Shown here piece by piece: positions 24,067-31,416 of a stretch of 59,231 nt of DNA (within the stretch, counting starts at the first letter, position 1; each line of letters opens with the position of its first letter). Below the pieces are notes generated by a model, which was not told where the DNA came from, did not search any database, and saw only the letters and a list, made by a program, of their open reading frames with translations. Location: assembly GCA_004555535.1 (NCBI GenBank), contig SFHU01000002.1, positions 1 through 59,231 on the forward strand. The letters run 5' to 3'. The translations under genes were made by a program, and so were the position numbers. The stretch comes from Clostridiales bacterium (GTDB lineage: Bacteria > Bacillota > Clostridia > Christensenellales > Aristaeellaceae).

Positions 24067-25032
24067 TTATTCGGACAGGAAGCCGATCACGTCGTCCACA
24101 TAGCGCTCCATGACGTCGTCGGTCGAGTTATAGATCTCGTGGCGCGCCGTCTCGTAGCGGATGAGCCTGGCGCCCTTGACCTGCGCGGCAAACTGCTCCT
24201 GCTCCGGCAGGCAGACGATCGTGTCCAGCCCGGCCTGGCACAGCAGCAGCGGCGTGACGATTTTCGCATCGTTTTGCGGGTCGAGCAGTTTGCGCGTGAC
24301 GCTCACGGCCTCGCGCACCCAGCCGTAGGTCGGCGAGCAGTTCTGCAGATGCCGGTTCTCCACCCGCTTGCGCTCGTAGTAGTCAAACCGCGCCCGGCTG
24401 GTCGAGCAGGAGGTCTCCAGCGTCTCGCTCGCGGGGTCAAACGGCTTGCCGATGAACGCGCGCCGCTTGCCCTGCCCCAGCGCGCACATCGCGCCGGCCA
24501 CCGCGCGCGCCAGCCCCGGCGTCAGCGGCTTTGAGACCGGCGCGATCATCGGTGCGGTCAGCACGGCGCGGGCAAACCAGTCAGGATGCTCCATCAACGC
24601 AAACGCGCCCACGGCGCCGCCCATCGAATGCGCGTACAGGCAGAGCGTCCCGCCCTGCATCCTCGGACGCACGACCTTCTCCATGAACTCCTCCAAGTCG
24701 TGCAGGTAGTCCTCAAAGTGCTCGACATGCGTGATGGACGTGTCCTCCAGCGCGCGCACGGAGCGCCCGTGTCCCCGGTGGTCCATCGCGAAGACGCTGA
24801 AGCCCGCGTGGATGAAATACCACGCCATCTCCCGGAATTTCTCCGCCGACTCCGTGTATCCGTGCAGGATGACCACGGCGCGCGTGGCATCGAGCCGGTT
24901 GTAGACCTCCGCGCGCAGCGTTCCACCGCCCGAGAGCGGCATGTCGATTTCTTCCCGCATCGCCGCGAGGCCCGGCTCGACGATTTTGCGCATCAGCCGT
25001 TCATAGTTTTCTTCCCGAACAAGCTCTGTCAT
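24067..25032 (-). CDS. Alpha/beta hydrolase (lysophospholipase/monoacylglycerol lipase type)
   Basis: 321 residues. The core shows the oxyanion HGYTES segment, AMDHRGHGRS and the nucleophile elbow AHSMGGA (Ser136). The acid is probably the Asp in QAGLDTIV and the base the His in ARHEIYN. These are the hallmarks of the Pldb/serine-aminopeptidase-like group. It would hydrolyse a lipid or other ester in the cytoplasm. Upstream gene of an operon with the Gfo/Idh/MocA oxidoreductase. Confidence 0.9.
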   Translation of the reverse strand: MTELVREENYERLMRKIVEPGLAAMREEIDMPLSGGGTLRAEVYNRLDATRAVVILHGYTESAEKFREMAWYFIHAGFSVFAMDHRGHGRSVRALEDTSITHVEHFEDYLHDLEEFMEKVVRPRMQGGTLCLYAHSMGGAVGAFALMEHPDWFARAVLTAPMIAPVSKPLTPGLARAVAGAMCALGQGKRRAFIGKPFDPASETLETSCSTSRARFDYYERKRVENRHLQNCSPTYGWVREAVSVTRKLLDPQNDAKIVTPLLLCQAGLDTIVCLPEQEQFAAQVKGARLIRYETARHEIYNSTDDVMERYVDDVIGFLSE

Positions 25033-25063
25033 CCGAAACCCCTCCGTTTCTTTTCTTGCTTCT

Positions 25064-25093
25064 ATTATATCGCACCCGGGAGGGATTGCACAA
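25064..25093 (-). promoter_or_regulatory. Promoter of the hydrolase/oxidoreductase operon
   Basis: A perfect TATAAT (25064-25069) with a weak TTGTGC (25088-25093) 18 bp upstream on the minus strand, about 32 bp before the start codon. Confidence 0.6.
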
Positions 25094-25156
25094 GACGCGG
25101 CGGCCGGGGTTCAATGATTTCCCCCCGGCCGCCGTGCGGCTATCCTATTCTCCAAT

Positions 25157-25317
25157 CCATTCGAGCCTTGAGGAAACTCCCCGTCAGGTAACGCTTCGCT
25201 CCCTGACTGCTTTCAGGGAATGGCTTCGCCATCAAGAAACACGTTGGGCTGCCGCCCAAACCTGCCAAGGGACTTCGCCCCTTGACCCCATATTCGCTTC
25301 GCGCCTATAGCTTTTTT
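25157..25317 (+). repeat. Modular intergenic repeat, copy A (full form)
   Basis: This gene-free stretch holds all modules of a repeat found four times in the window: a CCATTCGAG start, GTCAGG-TAACGCTTCGCT-CCTGAC hairpin, TTGGGCTGCCGCCCAA hairpin followed by ACCTGC, AAGGGACTTCGCCCCTT hairpin, and a terminal TTCGCTTCGCGCCTAT. Nothing in it looks coding. Confidence 0.8.
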
Positions 25318-25333
25318 CTATCCGGGAACAGGA

Positions 25334-25768
25334 TTACATCCTCTTTCCGTAGAACCAGAGCGCGCCCACCTTGACCGCCGCGGACACCAGGCAAAGTGCG
25401 GCCGCCAGCAGCATCATGAACGTATCCCCGCGCATGAGCGACACGAAGACAATCACGCACAGCGAGAGCACCGCCGCGATCGCCAGCAGGCATTGCGCCC
25501 GGTAGGCAATCATCTGCCCGCGCTCGTCCTGCATGGAGAGCTCGCTGTCCTTCGCCCGCTCCTCGCCGATCACGGCGCGCCGGATCAGCACGACCGCGCC
25601 AATCGCAGCAAACGCGCCGCCGATGCCCGACACGAAGCCCGCCAGCCGCGTCGCCATATGCTGCTCCTCGGGCAGCAGCCGGGCCGCGCCAATGCCCCCG
25701 ATCAGCAAAACCAGTCCCACAATCAGCATTGCCGTCATACTCTTCTTTTCCGTCAGCTTGCATTTCAT
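25334..25768 (-). CDS. Four-span membrane protein paired with an XRE regulator
   Basis: 144 residues. Hydrophobic segments near 14-32, 42-62, 92-110 and 116-136 are separated by a charged loop (RRAVIGEERAKDSELSMQDERGQM). Proteins of this size and shape commonly follow a small XRE regulator in Clostridia; the family has no known activity. It begins 29 bp after the regulator stop, AAGAGGA precedes the ATG, and the two form an operon. No signal peptide or catalytic motif. Confidence 0.75.
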   Translation of the reverse strand: MKCKLTEKKSMTAMLIVGLVLLIGGIGAARLLPEEQHMATRLAGFVSGIGGAFAAIGAVVLIRRAVIGEERAKDSELSMQDERGQMIAYRAQCLLAIAAVLSLCVIVFVSLMRGDTFMMLLAAALCLVSAAVKVGALWFYGKRM

Positions 25769-25797
25769 ATCGTTGTTCCTCTTTTCTCTTTCCCGCC

Positions 25798-26004
25798 TCA
25801 GCGGTCAACCTCGTCCGAATCGTCAAAGATCTCCTCAATCGGCAGCGCAAAATACCGTGCCAGCCTGAACGCCAGCGCCAGAGACGGGTTGTACTTCCCC
25901 TTCTCCAGCGAAATGATCGTCTGGCGGGAGACGCCCAGCGCCTGCGCCAGATCCTCCTGCCGGATGCCGCGCGCCTTGCGCAGCGCCTCCAGATGGTTGG
26001 TCAC
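25798..26004 (-). CDS. Small XRE-family transcriptional regulator
   Basis: 68 residues from a GTG with AAAGGAG 7 bases upstream. Almost the entire protein is one helix-turn-helix of the Cro/CI type (LAQALGVSRQTIISLEKGKYNPSLALAFRLA split across helices), ending with the acidic IFDDSDEVDR tail usual in this group. It probably controls its own operon with the membrane protein, since direct repeats flank its promoter. Confidence 0.93.
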   Translation of the reverse strand: MTNHLEALRKARGIRQEDLAQALGVSRQTIISLEKGKYNPSLALAFRLARYFALPIEEIFDDSDEVDR

Positions 26005-26040
26005 ACACGATCTCCTTTCTTGCCGGCTTTCGCCTCAAAA

Positions 26041-26102
26041 GTCAAGCTTGCTTTACACGCACAGGATACCACGGTTCCCACCGCATGTCAAGCTCCTTTT
26101 AC
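26041..26102 (-). promoter_or_regulatory. XRE operon promoter with two direct repeats
   Basis: On the minus strand TTGACA (26086-26091), 17 bp, TATCCT (26063-26068). Two near-identical 16-mers of the form GTCAAGCTtgCTTTAC occur at 26041-26056 and 26087-26102 on the plus strand, 46 bp apart. One overlaps the -35 and the other lies at the expected start of transcription: a good layout for repression by the XRE protein. Confidence 0.65.
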
Positions 26103-26149
26103 ATTTTTGTTCATCTTTTTTCCTCCCGTCCGCAAAAGGCAGATTGGAA

Positions 26150-26178
26150 TTGACAAATCCGCCGCTTTTCTGTATGAT
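26150..26178 (+). promoter_or_regulatory. Promoter of the riboswitch/transporter transcript
   Basis: TTGACA (26150-26155), 17 bp, TATGAT (26173-26178). Transcription would start just before the riboswitch-like fold. Confidence 0.85.
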
Positions 26179-26181
26179 GAA

Positions 26182-26274
26182 AGCCTCAGCCGACTGACGG
26201 AAGTGGAATCGACCACGTGGAGGCTGGGCAAAGAGAAGCCGACCGTCTGGGCAGCATGTCCGGGCGGTTTTTTG
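26182..26274 (+). promoter_or_regulatory. Probable ZTP (pfl) riboswitch with overlapping terminator
   Basis: The leader contains GACTGACGGAA, a GTGG/CCAC hairpin region with GTGGAGGCT, and GCCGACCGTCTGGGCA, in the order and near-sequence of the conserved 5' and 3' parts of ZTP-sensing pfl RNAs. The 3' element CCGTCTGG (26243-26250) also pairs with CCGGGCGG (26260-26267), followed by T6 (26268-26273), so the ligand-binding fold and the terminator are exclusive: ligand would switch the gene on. Two more hairpins (near 26284-26298 and 26335-26350) follow before the gene. The match is from memory of the consensus, not a model search. Confidence 0.75.
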
Positions 26275-26391
26275 CCGCCCAACCGGCATGATGCCGGCTG
26301 CATCTCCGACGAAATCCCGTAGATCCCGTTGTTTTGCGGCCGAGGCCGCAGCTTTGCAGAGGGATTTACAGCGTAAAAGGGAGGATTTTCC

Positions 26392-26994
26392 ATGAAACAC
26401 GTCAGGCTCTTTCTGAGCGCCCTGCTCGCCGGTATGGCCATCGGCATCGGCGGCGCCGTCTATCTCAGCGTGGAGAGCAGCGTCGTGGGCGCCCTGCTCT
26501 TCTCCGTAGGTCTCTATGCCATCTGCGCGCACGGGCTGCATCTGTTCACCGGCAAGGTAGGCTACCTCGTCGGCGAATCTCCCGCGTATCTTTGCCAGCT
26601 CGCCGTCATCTGGGCGGGCAACTTTGCCGGAACCGGGCTGACGGCCCTCGCCCTGCGCGCAAGCCGCGCCGCCTCCATCGCCGTGCGCGCCGGCGCGATG
26701 TGCGAAACGAAGCTCGGCGACGGCCTGCTCAGCCTCTTTCTGCTCGCCGTCTTCTGCGGCCTGCTGATGTTCATCGCCGTGGACGGCTACAAGCGCACGC
26801 AGAATCCGCTGATCCTCATGCTCTGCGTCGCGGTCTTCATCCTCTGCGGCTTTGAGCACTGCATCGCCGACATGTTCTACTTCGCCGTCTCCAGTACGCT
26901 CGGCGCGCAGGCGCTTTTGCGCCTTGCGGTCATCACGCTGGGCAACAGCGCGGGCGGCGTGCTGATTCCGCTGCTGCGCCGCCTGCCCGAATGA
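26392..26994 (+). CDS. Formate/nitrite transporter family protein (short form)
   Basis: 200 residues, GGGAGG before the ATG. Six hydrophobic segments with FNT-like motifs: HLFTGKVGYL in the loop after span 2, WAGNFAGTG at span 3, CGFEHCIADMF near span 5 (FNT: xxFEHxxANM) and GNSAGG at span 6. It is shorter than typical FNT channels (260-280 residues). FNT proteins move formate or related small anions across the membrane. The ZTP-type riboswitch upstream suggests the role is formate supply for one-carbon metabolism and purine synthesis. Confidence 0.85.
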   Translation: MKHVRLFLSALLAGMAIGIGGAVYLSVESSVVGALLFSVGLYAICAHGLHLFTGKVGYLVGESPAYLCQLAVIWAGNFAGTGLTALALRASRAASIAVRAGAMCETKLGDGLLSLFLLAVFCGLLMFIAVDGYKRTQNPLILMLCVAVFILCGFEHCIADMFYFAVSSTLGAQALLRLAVITLGNSAGGVLIPLLRRLPE

Positions 26995-27011
26995 TTCTGT
27001 TCTCATGCAAA

Positions 27012-27054
27012 ACGGAGCCGTCTCCCCTGTCGGAGCGGCTCCGTTCTTGGTTTT
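27012..27054 (+). terminator. Terminator after the FNT gene, usable on both strands
   Basis: ACGGAGCCG (27012-27020) pairs with CGGCTCCGT (27036-27044), followed by TCTTGGTTTT; on the minus strand the stem is followed by TTTT, so it may also end the ABC/peptidase operon. Confidence 0.8.
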
Positions 27055-27070
27055 GTATTGGAATCACCGC

Positions 27071-27553
27071 TCAGGGCGTCCCGTTTTTCCCCCTGCCGCC
27101 TCCGCGCACAAGCGCATAGGTGCGGCTGATGAGCGGCCGCAGCGGCAGCAACAGCGGCCAGACGCGCGCGAAGAAGCCCCACCAGAAATCACCCGGCCCG
27201 ATCATCACACCCTTGCGCCGCACGCGCGTGACGCGCGCAAAGATCTGCTCCCGCCGCACGCCGTGCTCCACCTGCGTCTGCGCGTCGCCGACGATATCGT
27301 AGCTGTCGCGCCGCACGCGCAGGATCCTGTGCATGATGAACTGGCCGTTTGCCCGCTCATAGAACACCATGTCGCCCGCGCGCAGCGGGCTGTCCGGCCT
27401 TTTGAAGAAGATCGTGTCCCGCCGGTGGATCAAAAACGGCGACATACTCCCGCCCGAGATCAGCATGCTGACCTCGTGCCCCTCCTCGACCAGGCCGCGC
27501 AGCATGCTCACATACTCGCGTGTGTCGACCACCCGGATGACCTCCGGCTCCAT
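27071..27553 (-). CDS. S24/S26-family peptidase-like protein
   Basis: 160 residues. The ATG at 27553 is chosen because GGAGG abuts an ATG two codons earlier and is ideally spaced for this one. GGSMSPFL contains the nucleophile Ser36; RAGDMVFYER and FIMHRIL (His75) follow as in signal-peptidase-like proteins of the Ser-His (SipW/ER) kind, and VGDA completes the fold. No N-terminal membrane anchor; a hydrophobic stretch occurs only near residues 120-145. It begins 17 bp after the ABC exporter gene. It could process a peptide or protein exported by that transporter; substrate unknown. Confidence 0.75.
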   Translation of the reverse strand: MEPEVIRVVDTREYVSMLRGLVEEGHEVSMLISGGSMSPFLIHRRDTIFFKRPDSPLRAGDMVFYERANGQFIMHRILRVRRDSYDIVGDAQTQVEHGVRREQIFARVTRVRRKGVMIGPGDFWWGFFARVWPLLLPLRPLISRTYALVRGGGRGKNGTP

Positions 27554-27569
27554 ACCCATCCTCCGTTCG

Positions 27570-29366
27570 TCAGAAGTCCATCGCCATCCGGCTGGATTCC
27601 TCCTCGGACAGCTCCGTGATCTGCCTGTCCATGACCCGGTAGACGCGCTGACACATGTTCAGCACGCTGGGCCGGTGCGTCGTGACGATGCAGGTCTTGT
27701 TCGGTCGCTGGCGGATGATGTTGCGCAGCACCTGCCGCTCCGTCGTCACATCCAGCGCGGAGGTCGCCTCATCGAGCAGCAGCACAGGCGCGTCGCGCAG
27801 CACGGCGCGCGCGATGGCGATGCGCTGCGCCTGGCCCTCCGACAGTCCGCGTCCGCGCTCGCCGAGCTTGGTGTAGATCGTCTCGGGCAGCTTGCTGACA
27901 AAGTCCCACGCGCAGGCGATCTTGAGCGCGTCGATGATCTCCTCGTCCGTGGCCTTCGGGCGAACCATGCGCAGGTTTTCCGCGATGGAGCCGGAGAGGA
28001 TCGTGTTGCCCTGCGGCACATAGGCGAACAGGTGGCGCGTATCCGCGTTCATCTCCAGCTCCATGCCGTTGGCCGCGCGGATGACCGCCTCGCCCGAGCG
28101 CGGACGCACAAGGCCCAGGATCAGGCGGATGATGGTCGTCTTTCCCTCGCCGGAGGGGCCGACCAGCGCCACGATCTCGCCCGGCCGGGCGATCATCCGG
28201 GAGTCCCGGATCACGCGGTTGCCGCGCACATAGGAGAAGCTCAGGTCGCGCATCTCCACCGTAAAGCCGTCCCTGGCGAAGGCGTCCAGCTCGCTGCTCT
28301 GGGGAATATGCACCTCGCGGGGCAGCTCGACCAGCTCACGGATGCGGTGCGCGGAGATCGAGCTGTTGAGGAAGGACGGGATGATCGAAACGAGGCTGCT
28401 GAAGGCGCTGGAGAGCTTGCTGCGCTGGGACATGAACAGCGTCATCGTGCCGTAGGTGATGTCGTGCGTCCACAGCCGCCACAGGCAGTAAGCGAAGGTC
28501 AGCCCCTGCACCAGCGTACTGATGATGGAGGAAACGACGCCGGTCTTGATGGAGAACATGTTGAATTCCAGGCTGAGCTTCTTGAATTTGTTCTGCCACC
28601 AGCGCATCTTCCGCCCGTAATACGGCGCGATGCCGAACGACTTGATCGTGTCCAGGTTGTAGAACGTCTCCACCTCGAAGGACATCATCTGGCTGCTCAT
28701 CCTGCGCACCTTTTTGGCATAGGCCTGACGCTTTTTGAGCACGATGGCCGAGACGAGGAACAAAAACGGCGCGCTGGCGAAGGCGAGCACCGCCATCACC
28801 CAGTCGTAGCGCAGGATGACGAGGAAGGTCGCCACAAAGTTGTAGACCGTGATGACGATGGAGGGCAGCCAGGTGATCGCGTTGCTGCTGACGGTGCCCA
28901 CGTCGCTGTTGAAGCGGTTGAGCACGTCGCCATAGCTGTAACGGCTCAGCGCGAGCCAGTCCGCGTCGATGATCTTGTCAAAGATATCAGCCTGAATGTC
29001 GTTGTTGATGGCGATGTTCAGCTTGAGCTCAAAGCGTCCGAGCAGGTTGCTCACGACCAGATTAAACACCGTGCTGCCGATCATCACGCCGATGAGCAGC
29101 GTGAGCTTTTCTGTCTGGTAGCCGGTGATGATATCCAGCAGGTATTTGCTCACGATGCTGGAGACGAGGCCCAGCGTCGTGCTGACCAGGCCCAGAATGG
29201 TATAAAAGACAATCGCGCCCTTGTGCCGGGCGCTGTATGTGAATATCCACTTCCAATCGTCGACGATCTCCGAAAATGTGCCGTCTATCCATTTAGAAAT
29301 CAGGATGTTCAGCGATTCGAAGACGATCCTCGACCCGTTTCCCCGCTCTTCCTTGTGCTCCTCCAT
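27570..29366 (-). CDS. ABC exporter, fused permease and ATPase
   Basis: 598 residues; AAGGAG 8 bases before the ATG. An N-terminal cytoplasmic stretch, then six membrane spans (residues ~55-340) and an ATPase domain: Walker A GPSGEGKTT, signature LSEGQAQRIAIARAV, Walker B VLLLDEATSALD and a switch His in VTTHRPSV. This is the half-transporter architecture of lipid, peptide or drug exporters; no C39 peptidase domain is present at the N terminus. The partner S24/S26 peptidase gene follows directly, hinting at peptide export. Consensus promoter upstream. Confidence 0.92.
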   Translation of the reverse strand: MEEHKEERGNGSRIVFESLNILISKWIDGTFSEIVDDWKWIFTYSARHKGAIVFYTILGLVSTTLGLVSSIVSKYLLDIITGYQTEKLTLLIGVMIGSTVFNLVVSNLLGRFELKLNIAINNDIQADIFDKIIDADWLALSRYSYGDVLNRFNSDVGTVSSNAITWLPSIVITVYNFVATFLVILRYDWVMAVLAFASAPFLFLVSAIVLKKRQAYAKKVRRMSSQMMSFEVETFYNLDTIKSFGIAPYYGRKMRWWQNKFKKLSLEFNMFSIKTGVVSSIISTLVQGLTFAYCLWRLWTHDITYGTMTLFMSQRSKLSSAFSSLVSIIPSFLNSSISAHRIRELVELPREVHIPQSSELDAFARDGFTVEMRDLSFSYVRGNRVIRDSRMIARPGEIVALVGPSGEGKTTIIRLILGLVRPRSGEAVIRAANGMELEMNADTRHLFAYVPQGNTILSGSIAENLRMVRPKATDEEIIDALKIACAWDFVSKLPETIYTKLGERGRGLSEGQAQRIAIARAVLRDAPVLLLDEATSALDVTTERQVLRNIIRQRPNKTCIVTTHRPSVLNMCQRVYRVMDRQITELSEEESSRMAMDF

Positions 29367-29414
29367 GTGTCTCTCTCCTTGCCCCGCACGCTTCCGGGGC
29401 CCGTGGTTTTCTTC

Positions 29415-29443
29415 ATCATATAGGAACGCAACGGGTTTGTCAA
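29415..29443 (-). promoter_or_regulatory. Promoter of the ABC exporter operon
   Basis: TTGACA (29438-29443), 17 bp, TATGAT (29415-29420) on the minus strand, about 49 bp before the start. Confidence 0.85.
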
Positions 29444-29476
29444 GCGAAATACGCCCGGGTCACTTCAGGAGAGCGC

Positions 29477-29502
29477 AAAAGCGGGGCTGCCAAAGCAGCC
29501 CC
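29477..29502 (-). terminator. Terminator of the glycan-degradation operon
   Basis: GGGGCTGC (29483-29490) and GCAGCCCC (29495-29502) form a perfect 8-bp stem; on the minus strand GCTTTTGC follows. It lies just after the last gene of the locus at 29510. Confidence 0.8.
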
Positions 29503-29509
29503 ACCCGCT

Positions 29510-30292
29510 TTACAGGTCGCGTCCGAAGACCTCCCACTCGGTCAGCGCCGGGAAGGCCGAGGGATCGTCGCTCTTGCGCATGCGCTCCAGCCGCATCCAG
29601 CGGACGGTATGCGGGCCGTTCAGCGGGATGAACTGCCGCTCGCCGCTCTTCCTCAGCGTATATTCGATGTCGCTGCCGTCGGAGAGCACGACGTGCCCGC
29701 CGACCCAATAGGCGTCGTGCGGGAAATCCGCGCGCAGGGTCAGCGCCATCTCATCCACCCGCACCTCGCGCCCGAAGTCGAGCAGACACCAGGCGTCCTC
29801 GCGCGCGCCAATGCCCCAGGACTGGAACGGCCATTCGCCGTGATAGTCGTTGTGGCGCATCCCGTCGATCACGTTGCGCGCGGCAAAGCAGGATTCCCCT
29901 CGCGTCTCCACGTTCGCCGTGCAGTGCGGGAAGAAGTCGGTGTCGCCCCGCAGGTCGGAGGGATTGCAGGCCAGGTTGCGCCGCGCCGCGCATTCCTCTG
30001 CGGTCATGGCGCGCGCCGTGACAATATGCCGCCCGCCGGCAAAGGCCACCGGGCAATAGGCCAACCGGTGCTCCCCCGCCGGCACCCGCCAGGTCATCCT
30101 TCCCCCAGGCAGGTACACCTCGCCGGGCAGCAGGGTCGCGTCCATCTGCACCATCAGGTGCCGGCAGTCGGAGACGATCTCGATCCGGTCCCCGTCCCGG
30201 TATTCGCGGTCGACGCGCAGCAGAGCCTCGCGCTCGTGCTTCGCCTCCGCCAGCAGCTCGCCCTCGCCCGTGCAGACACGAATGCTGATCAT
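29510..30292 (-). CDS. Galactose-binding-like (F5/8 type C-like) protein of the glycan locus
   Basis: 260 residues, no signal peptide; GGAGGG before the ATG. The first ~95 residues are beta-rich (RIEIVSDCRHLMVQMD, ending AYCPVAF). From about residue 100 the pattern RRNLACNPSDLRGDTDFFPH, SCFAARNVIDG, SWGIGAREDAWCLLDFG and VDEMALTLRAD resembles discoidin/F5/8C folds that bind sugars. Absence of a signal peptide argues for a cytoplasmic role, perhaps an accessory to the intracellular enzymes encoded upstream. Last gene of the catabolic cluster; no catalytic residues could be assigned. Confidence 0.65.
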   Translation of the reverse strand: MISIRVCTGEGELLAEAKHEREALLRVDREYRDGDRIEIVSDCRHLMVQMDATLLPGEVYLPGGRMTWRVPAGEHRLAYCPVAFAGGRHIVTARAMTAEECAARRNLACNPSDLRGDTDFFPHCTANVETRGESCFAARNVIDGMRHNDYHGEWPFQSWGIGAREDAWCLLDFGREVRVDEMALTLRADFPHDAYWVGGHVVLSDGSDIEYTLRKSGERQFIPLNGPHTVRWMRLERMRKSDDPSAFPALTEWEVFGRDL

Positions 30293-30306
30293 GGCGTTTT
30301 CCCTCC

Positions 30307-31416
30307 TCAGATCCAGAGCATCGGATCGGTGCCGTTCAGCTTGGCGAGCGCCTCCACAAAGAAGTAATCGCCGTAGGTGATGTTGGTGTGCCGGCCCGCG
30401 CCGTCGTCATGATAACTGGCCGTGCAATGCGTCAAAACGCCGCAGATCGCGTCGGAGAAGTCGCAGCAGTGGTCGATGATGCCATCGAGCAGCCGCTCCG
30501 CCGCGGTGCGGTAGGCGGCCTCGCCCGTCGCCTTTTCCAGCTCGAGCAGGCCGCAGGCCGCGATGGCGCCGGCCATGTTGTCGATGCGCACCTCACCCGC
30601 CGGCTGGCAGAAGTCCGAATCCGTCAAGCCGTCCTCTCGGATGTTGGCGATGAAGTAGCGCGCCACGCGCTGCGCCGTCTCCAGATAGCGCGCGTCCTGC
30701 GTGTTCAGATACGCCAGCGTGAAGCCGTACAGCCCCCAGGCCTGGCCGCGGGACCAGCTGCTGCCCAGCGCATAGCCCTGGCCGGCGACCTCGCCCACGC
30801 GCGCGCCGGTCTGCGGATCAAACTCCACGATGTGCGCGACCGATCCGTTTTCGCGGATGAACTCCTGCATCGTCCTGTCCGCATGCAGGCAGGCGACCTT
30901 GGCAAAGCGCGGGTCGTCCGTTATGCGCGAGGCGCGGAAGAGCAGCGACAGGTTCATCATGCAGTCGATGATGGCATAGCCCATCTTATGCTTCTCGTTC
31001 CACGCACGGATATAGCCCGCCGGACTGTAGCGGCCCATGAGCAGCGTCGCGGCGTGCAGGGTGTCCATCGACGCCTGCTCGTCGCCCAGCAGCTTGTCGT
31101 GCGCGCCGCAGGAAAGCAGATACATGAAGCCCACGTCATGATTGAGATAGCGGAAGGAGCGGAATTCCGCGGTGAGCATCGCCTCCGCGCGCAGAGCCTC
31201 CTGCTTGAAGGCCTCCTCCCCCGTCGCGCAAAAGAGCTGCCACATGAGCCCCGGCCAGAAGCCGCCCGTCCACCAGCTGTTGCCGTCATACGGCGAGGTG
31301 ATCCAGCGGCCCTCCGCGCTCTTGTAGGGCAGAATGCCCTCCCGCGCGGCAAGCTGTGCCGTGCGGCGGAATTTTTCGGCGGTCTTCGCCGCAATTTCGG
31401 ACGGATTATTGCGCAT
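30307..31416 (-). CDS. GH88 unsaturated glucuronyl hydrolase
   Basis: 369 residues from the ATG at 31416 with AGGAGG upstream. The (alpha/alpha)6 family signatures are clear: SWWTGGFWPGLMW near residue 47, NHDVGFMYLLSCGA with Asp94, and GYAIIDCMMN with Asp151. The two Asp residues correspond to the catalytic pair in bacterial UGL enzymes. SSWSRGQAWGLYGF and ITYGDYFFVEALAKL are also typical. It cleaves the 4,5-unsaturated uronic acid from the end of oligosaccharides made by polysaccharide lyases. No signal peptide, so it acts on imported oligosaccharides. Its start overlaps the DUF2264 gene by 11 bp. Confidence 0.93.
   Translation of the reverse strand: MRNNPSEIAAKTAEKFRRTAQLAAREGILPYKSAEGRWITSPYDGNSWWTGGFWPGLMWQLFCATGEEAFKQEALRAEAMLTAEFRSFRYLNHDVGFMYLLSCGAHDKLLGDEQASMDTLHAATLLMGRYSPAGYIRAWNEKHKMGYAIIDCMMNLSLLFRASRITDDPRFAKVACLHADRTMQEFIRENGSVAHIVEFDPQTGARVGEVAGQGYALGSSWSRGQAWGLYGFTLAYLNTQDARYLETAQRVARYFIANIREDGLTDSDFCQPAGEVRIDNMAGAIAACGLLELEKATGEAAYRTAAERLLDGIIDHCCDFSDAICGVLTHCTASYHDDGAGRHTNITYGDYFFVEALAKLNGTDPMLWI

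Noticed and set aside
27369..29423. 684-codon plus-strand open frame
   Set aside because: Antisense to the ABC exporter, whose Walker motifs and membrane spans are unmistakable.
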